50,774 nucleotides of DNA from Pseudomonadota bacterium. GTDB lineage: Bacteria > Bdellovibrionota > UBA1018 > CAIMNF01. Positions 19,748 through 28,733 of the stretch are shown here, piece after piece. The notes beneath the pieces are model-generated. The model saw only the letters and a program-made list of their open reading frames with translations. It was not told the origin of the DNA and did not search any database. Within the stretch, counting starts at the first letter, position 1. Each line of letters starts with the position of its first letter. The translations under genes were made by a program, and so were the position numbers. Location of the stretch: assembly GCA_027491115.1 (NCBI GenBank), contig JAIXWV010000045.1:1-50774 (forward strand). The letters are read 5' to 3'.

Positions 19748-20998
19748 ATGCAGCCTTATCCTGTAAAGGCCATGATGGACCGAAATTCGAATGAAAAGCA
19801 GGATGACCCGAATCTGATCAAGAGTGCGCAGATCTATCAGAAACTTCAGGCTGTATCGGCAGCCTCACGAGAAGCGGCATTTCTTCTCTCAGAACAAATC
19901 CAGGGCATCCAGGATTTGATCGAAGAAAACCGTAACTTGAGGGCACTTGAGTCGGTTTGGATCGAGCAGAAGCGTACCTTGGAGAATTTGGAAGTCGCGC
20001 ATCAGTCCACCCTGAACGAGGTTCGACGTTGCCATCAGGTCGAAGTTGAAAGTGTGAAGCGGGAATTGAAAACGAGGATGGAAGATTACGCCTCCCGTTA
20101 CCGCGACCTTGAGCATCGTGCGAGTGAGACTATCCGTTCATTGAGATCCTCCTTGATTCAGGCGCAGCAAGAAGCCAAGGAGAGCCATCATCATGGATCC
20201 CGCCGTGAAGCAGAGCTTGAGAATCGGATCACCGAACTCCTTGCCCGGATGGATGCGGAGGCCAAGGTGAATTTTGATAAAATCACCGAGATTGAAAAGC
20301 GTCATCAACTCGAGAAAGAGCAACAACAGTTCGACTACCAGAAAAGTCGCACATTCTTGCTGGCCTCGAACCAGAGACTGGAGGAGATCGCCCACGAGAA
20401 AGAGCAGGAATTGGAAGAAGCTAGGAAAAGAATCCTTATTTTGGGGGGCGATCCGAATCGCAATCCGGAACAGGAACTTCGCCAAGAACTTGCGGCTATT
20501 CGGGCGGAGATGTCGCGCCTTGAGAAGGATAATGGGAAGCAACTGGCCGAGTTACAATCGCGTAGCTTCGAGGTTTCGATCCTCAAGGATGAACTGTCCC
20601 AGGTTCGTGGAGAATGCGTGGAGCTCAGGGAGCAAGTGGATACGACCTCGGGGAACGCTGAGCTGACTAGTCGTGAACTGTCGCTTGTGCGCGCCAATTT
20701 AGCCCGAGTAGAGGGCGTGAACCAATACCTCGAGAATGAAAATCGCCTTCTGAAGGAGAAGGGTGAGCGTTTGGAGCAGGAGCTCAAGACGGAGAAAGCC
20801 TCGGCAATCTTTCAGCTTCAAATTGCTGAAGAAAATATCAAAGAAGCCTTACGGAGCGGTCAAAGAAACTCGCAGAGCGGATCAATCGAAGAGGTTTCTT
20901 ATCCTCGTTTGGACGAGCTCCGGGACCGTGTGGAGAAAGAGCGTGAAAAAGCCGCTGTACTGTTGAAAGAGGGAGCGAATCGGATCATTTCCTCTTGA
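19748..20998 (+). CDS. long coiled-coil protein of unknown function
   Basis: The 416-residue product has no signal peptide or membrane segment and is almost entirely charged heptad sequence from about residue 50 to 400, very rich in Glu, Gln, Arg and Leu. It resembles generic SMC-like or filament-forming coiled coils, and no enzyme domain is visible. The ATG at 19748 is used; an ATG near 19781 (MMDRNSNEK) is an alternative. It closes the four-gene envelope cluster, 30 bases after the barrel-like gene, and ends directly against the convergent motB stop. A cytoplasmic scaffold role is inferred from composition only. Confidence 0.8.
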   Translation: MQPYPVKAMMDRNSNEKQDDPNLIKSAQIYQKLQAVSAASREAAFLLSEQIQGIQDLIEENRNLRALESVWIEQKRTLENLEVAHQSTLNEVRRCHQVEVESVKRELKTRMEDYASRYRDLEHRASETIRSLRSSLIQAQQEAKESHHHGSRREAELENRITELLARMDAEAKVNFDKITEIEKRHQLEKEQQQFDYQKSRTFLLASNQRLEEIAHEKEQELEEARKRILILGGDPNRNPEQELRQELAAIRAEMSRLEKDNGKQLAELQSRSFEVSILKDELSQVRGECVELREQVDTTSGNAELTSRELSLVRANLARVEGVNQYLENENRLLKEKGERLEQELKTEKASAIFQLQIAEENIKEALRSGQRNSQSGSIEEVSYPRLDELRDRVEKEREKAAVLLKEGANRIISS

Positions 20999-21739
20999 TC
21001 AGGTCTTGCCCTTTTCCTCGGGTTTGCCCATCAGGCCCTCACCTTGATGGATCAGTTTGATTACGACACGGCGGTTTTTTGCCTGATTTTCTTCTAATGG
21101 ATCTCCAGATGCGTTCCGGTTTGGAAACAAGGGGCGTCCATCCGCATATCCAACCGAGGTGAGCACCGACTTGGTGAATCCGTACTGTTCGAAAAGGCCG
21201 ATCACCTTGCTGGCCCGGATTCCGGAAAGTTCCCAGTTGTTGAGAAACCGGCTTTTGTTCCCTACCGGAACATCATCGGTGTGACCTTCGACAATCACCT
21301 GGAATTGCCCCGCCTCCTGTTTGAGAACGGGGAGCAGCGTGTTCATGAGGGACTGGGCTTCGGGCTTGATGTCCGCCGAACCGGTGTCGAAGAATACCGC
21401 GCCAAGAAATGAAATCTCGACCCCGAGAGGAGTCTGCTTCACGGCGAATTGATTGGCGACACCTTGTTTTTCAAGGATCTTCTTGATGCGATCGCCGAGT
21501 TCTCCGTAAGGAACCTGGTAGCTCCCTCCGAACTCCTTGGCGACCACCTCTTTGAATTTTTCAAAGACCTCGTCGTCGATCTTTGAAAAGCTCAGAAGGA
21601 TGACGAAGAATCCCACTAGAAGGGTCATCATGTCCGCATAGGAAACCAGCCAGTTTCCGTCAGAGTGGTCTTCACCCGAGGCGTGGGACTGGTAGGGACG
21701 CTTCAAGTGCTTGATGGAGGGAGGTATCTGTTCGCTCAT
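20999..21739 (-). CDS. motB: flagellar motor stator protein MotB
   Basis: This 246-residue protein has one N-terminal transmembrane segment preceded by SYADMMTLL. Asp36 in this motif matches the proton-binding Asp of MotB proteins. The C-terminal OmpA/MotB domain carries VEGHTDD, an N-x-x-L-S-x-x-R-A motif and NRRVVI, the peptidoglycan-binding signature. With MotA it would form the inner-membrane ion channel that drives flagellar rotation. The start overlaps the motA stop by 4 bases, indicating a coupled motA-motB pair. No other flagellar genes are in the window, so it could also power a different rotary or trans-envelope machine. Confidence 0.93.
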   Translation of the reverse strand: MSEQIPPSIKHLKRPYQSHASGEDHSDGNWLVSYADMMTLLVGFFVILLSFSKIDDEVFEKFKEVVAKEFGGSYQVPYGELGDRIKKILEKQGVANQFAVKQTPLGVEISFLGAVFFDTGSADIKPEAQSLMNTLLPVLKQEAGQFQVIVEGHTDDVPVGNKSRFLNNWELSGIRASKVIGLFEQYGFTKSVLTSVGYADGRPLFPNRNASGDPLEENQAKNRRVVIKLIHQGEGLMGKPEEKGKT

Positions 21740-22536
21740 GCTTTTGCAGCCGCCGCACCGGTCTTGAGGGACGAACGTTCATGGGGAAGGAGGTAGCTTT
21801 TCAGGTATTCCTCGACCATTTTCGGGTGTTCTTTTTTCCGGATCAAACGCAATCCGTCGATCACGATCGCACGGACCGTTTCATCTTCTTTGTTCACTGC
21901 AGTGAGATTCTCTGCAATCGGAATGAATACCAGGTTGGCCAGAACGATCCCGTAGAAGGTCGCCACCAGCCCGAGCGCCATCGACACCCCGAGGAACTTT
22001 TGTGCATCTTTACCGCCCAGCTGCTGGAGCAGTGAAATCATTCCGAGGGTGGTCCCCATGAGTCCGAATGCAGGCGGAAATTTGGAGAGGGCCTTGATCA
22101 CCACTGCATCATGATCATAACGCTTCGAGTAGGTCTCTGCGCGTTTCAAGAGGATCTCATCCAGGGACTCTTCTGAAATCCCCCCCAGGTTCATGAGTTC
22201 GAGTGCGTCTTTCAAGAAGGGGGTATTGACCGATTTAGCCTTGTTTCTGGCGTAGTCGGCGTTGTCGCGCATGCCTTTAGCCAGGTCGACCAGCTCATTG
22301 ATGACGGTATCGTAGCGTAACGCATAGTTTCCGAGAATCTTGTTCTTCAGGACGGTGAGTACCCTGAGGTAGGTCTTGATCGGGAAGCAAAGCATTCCCG
22401 CTGCTGCCGTTCCACCGATGACAATCAGGATGCCATGGGGATCGAGGAAGATCTTGGAGTTGCTCGTGGAGGTGAATACCGAGACCAGCAGGACCAGTAG
22501 GGCGGCGGCGATGCCGAGAATGGAAGAAAGGTTCAT
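21736..22536 (-). CDS. motA: flagellar motor stator protein MotA
   Basis: The 266-residue product has the MotA/TolQ/ExbB layout. Two transmembrane segments lie at the N-terminus, a large charged cytoplasmic loop follows, and two further segments contain PPAFGLMGTTLGM and the AxGLVATFYGI motif with conserved Pro and Thr/Gly positions. It is the channel partner of MotB and pushes on the flagellar rotor FliG. It lies directly upstream of motB with a 4-base overlap. The leader contains a small perfect inverted repeat, AGGCT/AGCCT at 22543-22554, close to the start codon, and no strong ribosome site is visible. Confidence 0.93.
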   Translation of the reverse strand: MNLSSILGIAAALLVLLVSVFTSTSNSKIFLDPHGILIVIGGTAAAGMLCFPIKTYLRVLTVLKNKILGNYALRYDTVINELVDLAKGMRDNADYARNKAKSVNTPFLKDALELMNLGGISEESLDEILLKRAETYSKRYDHDAVVIKALSKFPPAFGLMGTTLGMISLLQQLGGKDAQKFLGVSMALGLVATFYGIVLANLVFIPIAENLTAVNKEDETVRAIVIDGLRLIRKKEHPKMVEEYLKSYLLPHERSSLKTGAAAAKA

Positions 22537-22600
22537 GATTTCAGGCTAAAGCCTCGTGCCGGAATTGCAAGGAGCAAGTGACCCGTGTGATACTAGTGTC

Positions 22601-23629
22601 ATGAGTTCAGTTAAAAAAATCGTGGCTTCGGTGATGGTGGTGGGCGTGCTCGGGGCGGGACTGTTTTGGGTCTTCAAGCGTCAAGGAGTTGTTGATCCTT
22701 CGCAGGAGGCATTGAACCGATCCATCCGGTTGCTTCGCAATCCAGAAGGATCCGACCCAGGAAGTCTTTACCGATCCATTCTCACCGTGGGCAGCTCGGA
22801 TCGAAAAGATGATGCCAAGGTGATTCTTTCCTTGGCCAAGCACGAGCAACCTTTGGTTCGAGCGGGGGTTGCCTATGCAAGCGGGAGCCAGGAGGGAAAG
22901 GACTTTAGGGAGGTATTTGAGTCGTTACAGGCTGACCCTCATCCGCTGGTTCGGAGTCATATCGTCCACGCAATGCGCGAGAAACCAGGCGAAGGACAGG
23001 TGGCTTGGTTGAAGAAGACACTTGAAATCAAGGACCTTCCAGTTCCAGAGCGATTAGAAGCGCTTGCAGCCCTGCATCAGTCACAAAAGGGAAAAGACGA
23101 GGTCCGGGAGATCAAGGAAGAAATGATGGAAATCGCCCAGAAGGAGTTTGCCCGGAAGAATGCGGTAGCTCTGGTCGAGCTGAATCGCATGTTCGGTTCA
23201 GATGAACGGGTGAGGGGAATGAACCGGAAAGTGATTACCGGGGAGTTCGACGCCATGGCGAAGCAATTAGCTCTTCGCGCGCTATTTCAAGAGAGAGATC
23301 CGGCGGTGGTCCGTGAAATCTCCAAGTGGATCCACCACGAAGATGCCGGCTTGCGTAGGGTTGCTGTGGAATATTTGCCGAAAGTATGTCCTCACGAGCG
23401 GTGGAAATGGATCGAAGAAGGGATTGGCAAAGAGCCAGATTTCGCAGGACGTTCAGTATGGTTGCTGGCAACCGAGCAGATCGGCGGTAAAAAAGCGTTG
23501 GAAACGGTTCAGCGGATCCTGGAACAAACCGTAAAATCCGGAGTGAGCCAGGAAGTGAAAGCAGTCGAACAGGTATTGGAACGGATCAAACACCGTGACT
23601 CGCCTGACCTCTGCTCAGGACTCAATTAA
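22601..23629 (+). CDS. membrane-anchored HEAT-like repeat protein
   Basis: The ATG at 22601 (MSSVKK) is preferred because it places a single N-terminal membrane segment at residues 6-22; a GTG 15 codons upstream is also open. The remaining 310 residues are alpha-helical with recurring pairs such as [22 protein letters not shown] and [11 protein letters not shown], the pattern of HEAT/armadillo-type solenoids. Such solenoids are protein-interaction scaffolds. No lyase or kinase residues were recognised. The gene is divergent from motA and its 3' end overlaps the convergent dnaJ gene by 8 bases. Function is unknown; a periplasmic location is likely if the segment is an uncleaved anchor. Confidence 0.75.
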   Translation: MSSVKKIVASVMVVGVLGAGLFWVFKRQGVVDPSQEALNRSIRLLRNPEGSDPGSLYRSILTVGSSDRKDDAKVILSLAKHEQPLVRAGVAYASGSQEGKDFREVFESLQADPHPLVRSHIVHAMREKPGEGQVAWLKKTLEIKDLPVPERLEALAALHQSQKGKDEVREIKEEMMEIAQKEFARKNAVALVELNRMFGSDERVRGMNRKVITGEFDAMAKQLALRALFQERDPAVVREISKWIHHEDAGLRRVAVEYLPKVCPHERWKWIEEGIGKEPDFAGRSVWLLATEQIGGKKALETVQRILEQTVKSGVSQEVKAVEQVLERIKHRDSPDLCSGLN

Positions 23630-24782
23630 AGATCCTCTTTACCCGCTCGAAAAACCCATGAGACAGGGGATGTGCACGGCCATCCTTCTGAGTCAATTCG
23701 GCAAACTTACGAAGGTGTTCTGCCTGTTCGTTGGTCAAACGATTCGGTACTTCCACAACCACCCGCACCAACTGATCGCCTCTCCCGCCGCGGCCGATAT
23801 GGGGGAGGCCTTTGCTCTTTAGTCTGAAGACCTTGTGTGACTGGGTTCCCGGAGGAATTTTCATTTCGACTTTTCCGTCGAGTGTCGGAATATCGATTTC
23901 AGCACCGAGTGCCGCATGGACAAACGTAATCGGTGCGTCGCAAATAATGTCCGCTCCCTCCCGTTTGAAGAAGTCATGATCCATGACTTGGATCACAATA
24001 TACAAATCCCCCGGAGGACCTCCGTGTTCACCGGCCTCGCCCTCGTTGGATAATTTCAGGCGTTGGCCCGTGTCGATACCCGCCGGAATGGTGACTTTGA
24101 GTTGTGATGTTTTCTTGGTTTTCCCCTGGCCTTTGCAGCCTCCACAAGGTGAGGTGATGGTCTGACCGGTTCCATGGCAATGGGTGCAGGGACGTGAGAC
24201 AGCGAAAAAGCCCTGTTGAAAGGTGACTTCTCCCCGCCCACTACAGATCTTACAGGTCTCGGGAGATGTTCCGGGCTTGGCACCTGATCCTAGGCAGGTT
24301 TCACAATCCACTCGCTTGTTCAGCGTGATCACCTTCTCGACACCTTTGTACGCTTCCTCGAAAGTGATATCGACCTGGGTTTCGAGATCCGCGCCTGCGC
24401 GGGCACGTCTTCCTCGAGCGCCGCCACGTCCCCCGCGTCCTCCGCCGAAAATGTCCCCGAAGATATCTCCGAAGATGTCTCCGAAATCAGCTGCGCCACC
24501 ACCGCCGCCAAACGGTCCACCGGCTCCGAAAGGACCTTGTCCGCCTCCGCCCATGTTCGAGGCGGCATGACCGAACTGATCGTACATCTTGCGCTTCTGG
24601 GGATCTGACAGGTGTTCGTAGGCTTCGTTGACTTCCTTGAACTTGTCCTCGGCTTTTTTGTCACCGGGGTTCTTGTCCGGATGGAACTGTACGGCGAGTT
24701 TCCGGAAGGCTTTTTTGATTTCTTCAGCCCCCGCTCCTCTTTGCACACCCAGTACTTCGTAGTAATCGCGTTTGTCTGCCAT
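23622..24782 (-). CDS. dnaJ: chaperone DnaJ (Hsp40)
   Basis: This 386-residue protein has the full type I DnaJ layout. The J domain is at residues 5-70 with HPD at 34-36, followed by a Gly/Phe-rich region. Four CxxCxGxG-type zinc motifs ([32 protein letters not shown]) lie in the middle, and the C-terminal substrate-binding domains follow. It stimulates the DnaK ATPase and delivers unfolded clients. It lies 69 bases after dnaK, with a strong stem-loop immediately before its start codon. The only upstream ribosome-site candidate is a GGGG run adjacent to the stem. Confidence 0.97.
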   Translation of the reverse strand: MADKRDYYEVLGVQRGAGAEEIKKAFRKLAVQFHPDKNPGDKKAEDKFKEVNEAYEHLSDPQKRKMYDQFGHAASNMGGGGQGPFGAGGPFGGGGGAADFGDIFGDIFGDIFGGGRGGRGGARGRRARAGADLETQVDITFEEAYKGVEKVITLNKRVDCETCLGSGAKPGTSPETCKICSGRGEVTFQQGFFAVSRPCTHCHGTGQTITSPCGGCKGQGKTKKTSQLKVTIPAGIDTGQRLKLSNEGEAGEHGGPPGDLYIVIQVMDHDFFKREGADIICDAPITFVHAALGAEIDIPTLDGKVEMKIPPGTQSHKVFRLKSKGLPHIGRGGRGDQLVRVVVEVPNRLTNEQAEHLRKFAELTQKDGRAHPLSHGFFERVKRIFN

Positions 24783-24793
24783 GTGGTTTCCCC

Positions 24794-24829
24794 GGGCCCG
24801 AGACCCGGAATCCGGTAAGTCTCAGGCCC
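24794..24829 (-). promoter_or_regulatory. dnaK-dnaJ intergenic stem-loop
   Basis: On the minus strand an 11-bp stem pairs 24819-24829 with 24794-24804, with one T-G pair. Its 14-base loop contains a further CCGG/CCGG pairing. It ends one base or so before the GGGG that is the only ribosome-site candidate for dnaJ. There is no following T run, so it is not a standard terminator. It could be an mRNA processing or stability element, or could modulate dnaJ translation relative to dnaK. Confidence 0.6.
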
Positions 24830-24851
24830 GAATATGGATCATTGAGATGAA

Positions 24852-26774
24852 TCAGACCTGTTTGTAGTCCGCGTCGATGACGTCTTCATCCTTTTGGCCT
24901 GAAGCCGACTGTTGTCCGTCGGTTCCGGCGGACTGGGTTCCGGCATCTGCGGTCTGGCCCTGTGCCCCGGTATTCTTGTAAAGAATCTCTGCCATCTTGT
25001 TGGAGGCGGCGGTCAGATCCTGGGTCGCTTTCTCGATCTCAGCGAGTTCGTTCGAAGTTGTGAACTTGCGGGCTTCGGTAAGTGCGGCTTCAACCTTGGA
25101 TTTTTCCTCGGCAGGGACCTTGTCACCGGATTCCTTCACGGTCTTTTCGATGGAATAGATCATGCTGTCGAGAGTGTTGCGGGCGTTGACCACCTGCTTG
25201 CGCTTCTCGTCTTCCGCGCGATGTTCATCGGCTTCACGTTGCATGCGCTTGATTTCCTCTTCAGTCAAACCGCCCGAAGCGGTGATCTTGATCGACTGTT
25301 CCTTGCCGGTTCCGAGGTCTTTCGCTCCGACATGAACGAGACCGTTCGCGTCGATGTCGAAGGTCACTTCGATCTGGGGCATGCCACGAGGCGCGGACGG
25401 GATTCCGACCAGGTCGAACCGTCCGAGAGACTTGTTGTGCTCGGCGAAGTCACGCTCTCCCTGGAGCACGTGAATGGTCACCGCGGTCTGGTTGTCTGCG
25501 GCGGTCGAGAACACCTGTGACTTCTTGGAAGGGATGGTGGTGTTTTTTTCGATGAGCTTGGTGAACACGCCACCCATGGTTTCGATTCCGAGGGATAGGG
25601 GTGTGACATCGAGCAAAAGCACGTCCTTGACTTCGCCCTTGAGTACGCCGCCCTGGATCGCAGCGCCGACTGCCACCACTTCATCTGGGTTCACACCTTT
25701 CGAGGCGTCTTTTCCGAAGATCTCTTTCACCTTCTGTTGGACGCGAGGCATACGGGTCATCCCACCGACCAGGATCACTTCGTCGATTTTGTCCTTGGTG
25801 AGGCCCGCATCTTTCAAGGCCACTTCGCACGGACCTGCGAGAGATTGGATCAGGCTGTCGACCAGCTGTTCGAGTTTGGAACGGGTGAGCTTGATGTTCA
25901 TGTGCTTCGGACCGGATGCGTCCGCGGTGATGAACGGAAGGTTGATGTCTGTTTCGGTCATGGAAGAGAGCTCGTGCTTGGCTTTTTCCGCGGCTTCTTT
26001 GAGTCGCTGGAGCGCCATCTTATCGGAGCGGAGGTCGATGCCCGATTCTTTTTTGAACTCGTCGCACATCCAGTCGATGATTTTCTGGTCGAAGTTTCCT
26101 CCGCCGAGAAAGGTGTCGCCGTTGGTGGCTTTCACTTCGAACACGCCGTCACCGAGTTCCAGGATGGAAACGTCGAAGGTTCCGCCCCCGAGGTCGAATA
26201 CCGCGATGGTGATGTTACTGTTCTTCTTGTCGAGACCGTAGGCAAGAGCAGCGGCTGTCGGCTCATTGATGATCCGCTTGACGTCCAGACCGGCGATTCG
26301 ACCGGCATCCTTGGTCGCCTGGCGTTGAGCATCGTTGAAATATGCAGGAACGGTGATCACCGCTTCGGTCACGGGTTCACCGAGGTAGTCTTCCGCGGTC
26401 TTCTTCATCTTCTGAAGGACCATGGCGGCGATCTCTTGAGGGGCGTAGTCGCGGTCGGCGACTTTCACCCAAGCGTCTCCATTCTTGGCTTCCACCACTT
26501 TGAACGGAGCGATCTTCGCGAACTCGGTGGTTTCTTTGGATACGAATTTGCGTCCAATCAGGCGCTTGGCTTCGAAGACGGTCTTGTCAGGATTGGTGAC
26601 CGCCTGGCGCTTCGCGGACTGCCCCACGACCTTTTCACCGGATGCGAGAAAGCCTACAATGGACGGAGTGGTGTTGGCACCCTCTGCGTTGGCGATGACT
26701 TTCGGCTCGCCGCCCTCGAGGACCGATACGCACGAGTTCGTGGTTCCAAGATCAATTCCGATGATTTTACCCAT
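24852..26774 (-). CDS. dnaK: chaperone DnaK (Hsp70)
   Basis: The 640-residue length is typical of bacterial DnaK. The product opens with the nucleotide-binding signature [14 protein letters not shown] and contains [12 protein letters not shown] and [11 protein letters not shown] of the actin-like ATPase. The substrate-binding domain includes [14 protein letters not shown]. The lid and tail end in [11 protein letters not shown]. It is the central ATP-driven chaperone that works with DnaJ and GrpE. An AGGAG ribosome site lies just before the start. It sits between grpE and dnaJ in the order grpE-dnaK-dnaJ. Confidence 0.98.
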   Translation of the reverse strand: MGKIIGIDLGTTNSCVSVLEGGEPKVIANAEGANTTPSIVGFLASGEKVVGQSAKRQAVTNPDKTVFEAKRLIGRKFVSKETTEFAKIAPFKVVEAKNGDAWVKVADRDYAPQEIAAMVLQKMKKTAEDYLGEPVTEAVITVPAYFNDAQRQATKDAGRIAGLDVKRIINEPTAAALAYGLDKKNSNITIAVFDLGGGTFDVSILELGDGVFEVKATNGDTFLGGGNFDQKIIDWMCDEFKKESGIDLRSDKMALQRLKEAAEKAKHELSSMTETDINLPFITADASGPKHMNIKLTRSKLEQLVDSLIQSLAGPCEVALKDAGLTKDKIDEVILVGGMTRMPRVQQKVKEIFGKDASKGVNPDEVVAVGAAIQGGVLKGEVKDVLLLDVTPLSLGIETMGGVFTKLIEKNTTIPSKKSQVFSTAADNQTAVTIHVLQGERDFAEHNKSLGRFDLVGIPSAPRGMPQIEVTFDIDANGLVHVGAKDLGTGKEQSIKITASGGLTEEEIKRMQREADEHRAEDEKRKQVVNARNTLDSMIYSIEKTVKESGDKVPAEEKSKVEAALTEARKFTTSNELAEIEKATQDLTAASNKMAEILYKNTGAQGQTADAGTQSAGTDGQQSASGQKDEDVIDADYKQV

Positions 26775-26844
26775 ATTTTTCTCCTTGTGATTCTTTTCAG
26801 TTCTTAAATGGGAATGTTCCCGTGTTTGTCAAATTCGATTGGCT

Positions 26845-27363
26845 TCAATTGGACGGTTTGCCGCCGGAAATCAGAACCCGGCTTGGACGGAGCAATCGTC
26901 CGTGCAGGGTGTAACCTTTTTGATGCTCCTGAACGACGGTCCCTTGGGGTTTCTCGCTGGGGATCTGGCCCACCGATTCGTGCAACTCCGGATTGAAGGC
27001 TTGGTCAAGGCTTTGGATCTCGGCCACACCTTGCTTTTCGAGAGTCGACTTGAACTGTTGAGCGACCATTCTCAATCCGCTCACCAATGCGGCGTCGGAG
27101 TCGGGTTTCACGTAACCCAGTGCCCGGTCAAAATTGTCTAGAACTTCAAGCAAGCCGGAAGCGACGTTCTCCCAGCCGAACTTCAAGGTTTCCTGGCGCT
27201 CTTTAATGGAGCGCTTCTTGAAGTTCTCGAACTCGGCATACAGGTAGACGTATTTTTGTTCCCAGTCTTTGGCCTTCTTTTCAAGTTCAGAGACCTGGGA
27301 GTCCGGGGCGCTTGCGGAAGCCTCAGGGGTTTCCGAGGGATTGGAGTTGGTTGGATCTTGCAT
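26845..27363 (-). CDS. grpE: nucleotide exchange factor GrpE
   Basis: The product is 172 residues if translation starts at the ATG at 27363 (MQDPTNSN). An in-frame ATG 10 codons upstream exists, but neither has a clear ribosome site. An acidic, disordered N-terminus of about 35 residues is followed by a long coiled-coil helix containing YAEFENFKKR, a GrpE family motif. The C-terminal beta domain ends with the typical VxxxHQKGYxLxGRLLRPSRV. It releases ADP from DnaK. It is the first of the chaperone trio and follows hemW closely. No hrcA is present. Confidence 0.94.
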   Translation of the reverse strand: MQDPTNSNPSETPEASASAPDSQVSELEKKAKDWEQKYVYLYAEFENFKKRSIKERQETLKFGWENVASGLLEVLDNFDRALGYVKPDSDAALVSGLRMVAQQFKSTLEKQGVAEIQSLDQAFNPELHESVGQIPSEKPQGTVVQEHQKGYTLHGRLLRPSRVLISGGKPSN

Positions 27364-27373
27364 GATGCGAAGA

Positions 27374-27401
27374 CTATGGGCACCCCTTTCCATTTGGCAA
27401 G
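27374..27401 (-). promoter_or_regulatory. possible heat-shock (sigma-32-like) promoter before grpE
   Basis: On the minus strand CTTGCCA (27395-27401) and GCCCATAG (27374-27381) are separated by 13 bases, resembling the sigma-32 boxes CTTGAAA and CCCCATNT at permitted spacing. Transcription would begin almost at the 27363 ATG, giving a very short leader. No CIRCE inverted repeat was seen anywhere upstream of hemW, grpE or dnaK. The match is imperfect and could be chance. Confidence 0.3.
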
Positions 27402-27419
27402 TAGACGTTGAGAAAAAGC

Positions 27420-28559
27420 TCAGGAAAGCTCACGAACCAGCGCGTCAGAAAGTGCGAATCCCCGGGGGGTGGCCCGGAGTCGACCGCCCAGGCGGGGGTG
27501 TGGCTCGAGGAGCCCTTCCCGGACCAAAATTTCGACCTTTTTGCGTCTGGAATCTGAGTCAATCCAGTCTTGGGGGAACCCTTCCTCCAAACGGATGGCA
27601 AGCATCCATTTCTCCAGATCCAATTGGTCCGGAGTAAGCTCCTCCCGTTCCTCAACCGGCAGGCGCGGGGTGTCTTCAAGAAGGGGGGTAGCCCATCGAT
27701 GGAGAGAATTGGGGTTGCGGAATCGGATTGGGGCGGAATTAGAGAATGAGTGAGCTGAGGGTCCGAGGCCCAGGTAGGATCCTCCCGTCCAGTACACGAG
27801 ATTGTGCCGGGCTCGATGACCCGGTTTTGCAAAATTCGAGATCTCATAATGATCGAAACCGAGTCCGGTCATTTTTTCGTGAATGAAGGCCAGATGGTCC
27901 AACTGCTCACGCTCATCAGGAAGATCCCGAAACATGGGATGTCCCGGGGTCAGGGTCAGAAGGTAGATGCTCAAGTGAGTCAGGGGAAAGGCGGTCAGCC
28001 CTTGGATGTGTGAATCGAGATCTGCGAGGGTTTGCCCCGGGACGCCGCAAAGCAGATCCGTGGACACATTGTTGAATCCTGCCGCAAAAACTGACTCGAG
28101 AGCATCAAGTGCCTCCTTCTCGTTATGTACTCGCCCGAGCTTCAGGAGATGGTCGGAGCGCAAGCTTTGCACCCCCATGCTGACGCGGTTGATGCCCAGC
28201 TCCCGGTAAGCTTTGAATCGCTCACGGGTGATGGAAGATGGATTCGCCTCCATGGTCCACTCATACCCTTGGCCCGGTGTGGTCCATTGGAACAGGGACT
28301 TGAAAATCCGCTCCATCGATTCCGGAGGGGTCATGCTGGGCGTGCCGCCCCCGAGAAATACCGTTTCAAGTTGATCGGCGAATTCTCCGCGCTCTCCACG
28401 AAGTTGGATCTCGCTCAGAAGGGCTTTCTCAAAAAGGTCAGGGTCGCCATTCCCCGTCTTTTCCCGTCCCAGCGAATAAAAGTCACAATAATGACACTTG
28501 GTCTCACAAAACGGAAAGTGAAGGTAGATCGAGGAATACCTAACGGGGCCGTCGTTCAT
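27420..28559 (-). CDS. hemW: HemW-family radical SAM protein (heme chaperone)
   Basis: The 379-residue product contains the radical SAM cluster motif CETKCHYCDF (Cys18, Cys22, Cys25), which binds a [4Fe-4S] cluster and S-adenosylmethionine. A GGGTPS motif lies near residue 70, and a HemW-type C-terminal domain carries YWTGGSYLGLGPSAHS. HemW proteins are related to coproporphyrinogen dehydrogenase HemN but mostly act in heme trafficking. The extra Cys that HemN needs for its second SAM site was not identified, which favours HemW over HemN. It is upstream of grpE with about 57 bases between the genes, so cotranscription is likely. Confidence 0.92.
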   Translation of the reverse strand: MNDGPVRYSSIYLHFPFCETKCHYCDFYSLGREKTGNGDPDLFEKALLSEIQLRGERGEFADQLETVFLGGGTPSMTPPESMERIFKSLFQWTTPGQGYEWTMEANPSSITRERFKAYRELGINRVSMGVQSLRSDHLLKLGRVHNEKEALDALESVFAAGFNNVSTDLLCGVPGQTLADLDSHIQGLTAFPLTHLSIYLLTLTPGHPMFRDLPDEREQLDHLAFIHEKMTGLGFDHYEISNFAKPGHRARHNLVYWTGGSYLGLGPSAHSFSNSAPIRFRNPNSLHRWATPLLEDTPRLPVEEREELTPDQLDLEKWMLAIRLEEGFPQDWIDSDSRRKKVEILVREGLLEPHPRLGGRLRATPRGFALSDALVRELS

Positions 28560-28639
28560 GGAGCGCAGTCAAACAGGGTTTGAATGTTCTGTCAATTCTT
28601 TGCCGAAAACCTTATTTTCCAATGAAAAACAGTTTCTTT

Positions 28640-28667
28640 TTGTTTTCATGGCCGGATCCGCTAAACT
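28640..28667 (+). promoter_or_regulatory. sigma-70-type promoter for the Gly/Met-rich protein gene
   Basis: TTGTTT at 28640-28645 and TAAACT at 28662-28667 are 16 bases apart, a good fit to vegetative -35 and -10 boxes. Transcription would begin near 28674, giving a leader of about 60 bases that includes the stem-loop at 28684-28705 and a GAGGAG ribosome site. Confidence 0.55.
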
Positions 28668-28683
28668 ATTTTTGGTACCCCCC

Positions 28684-28705
28684 CTCCAGAAAAGGACTTC
28701 TGGAG
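28684..28705 (+). promoter_or_regulatory. 5'-leader stem-loop
   Basis: CTCCAGAA and TTCTGGAG form a perfect 8-bp stem with a 6-base loop (28692-28697), placed about 10 bases after the predicted transcription start and 28 bases before the start codon. No T run follows. Such 5'-terminal hairpins often protect abundant mRNAs from decay; that role is inferred here. Confidence 0.5.
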
Positions 28706-28733
28706 ACGAGAAGACGTTTTGAGGAGATCACTC

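Noticed and set aside
22537-22600. Sigma-54-like promoter before motA
   Set aside because: GGCAC is present but the spacing to a GC element is wrong.
25737-26807. 356-codon plus-strand frame opposite dnaK
   Set aside because: Open only because of codon bias in dnaK; dnaK is certain and the antisense product has no recognisable features.
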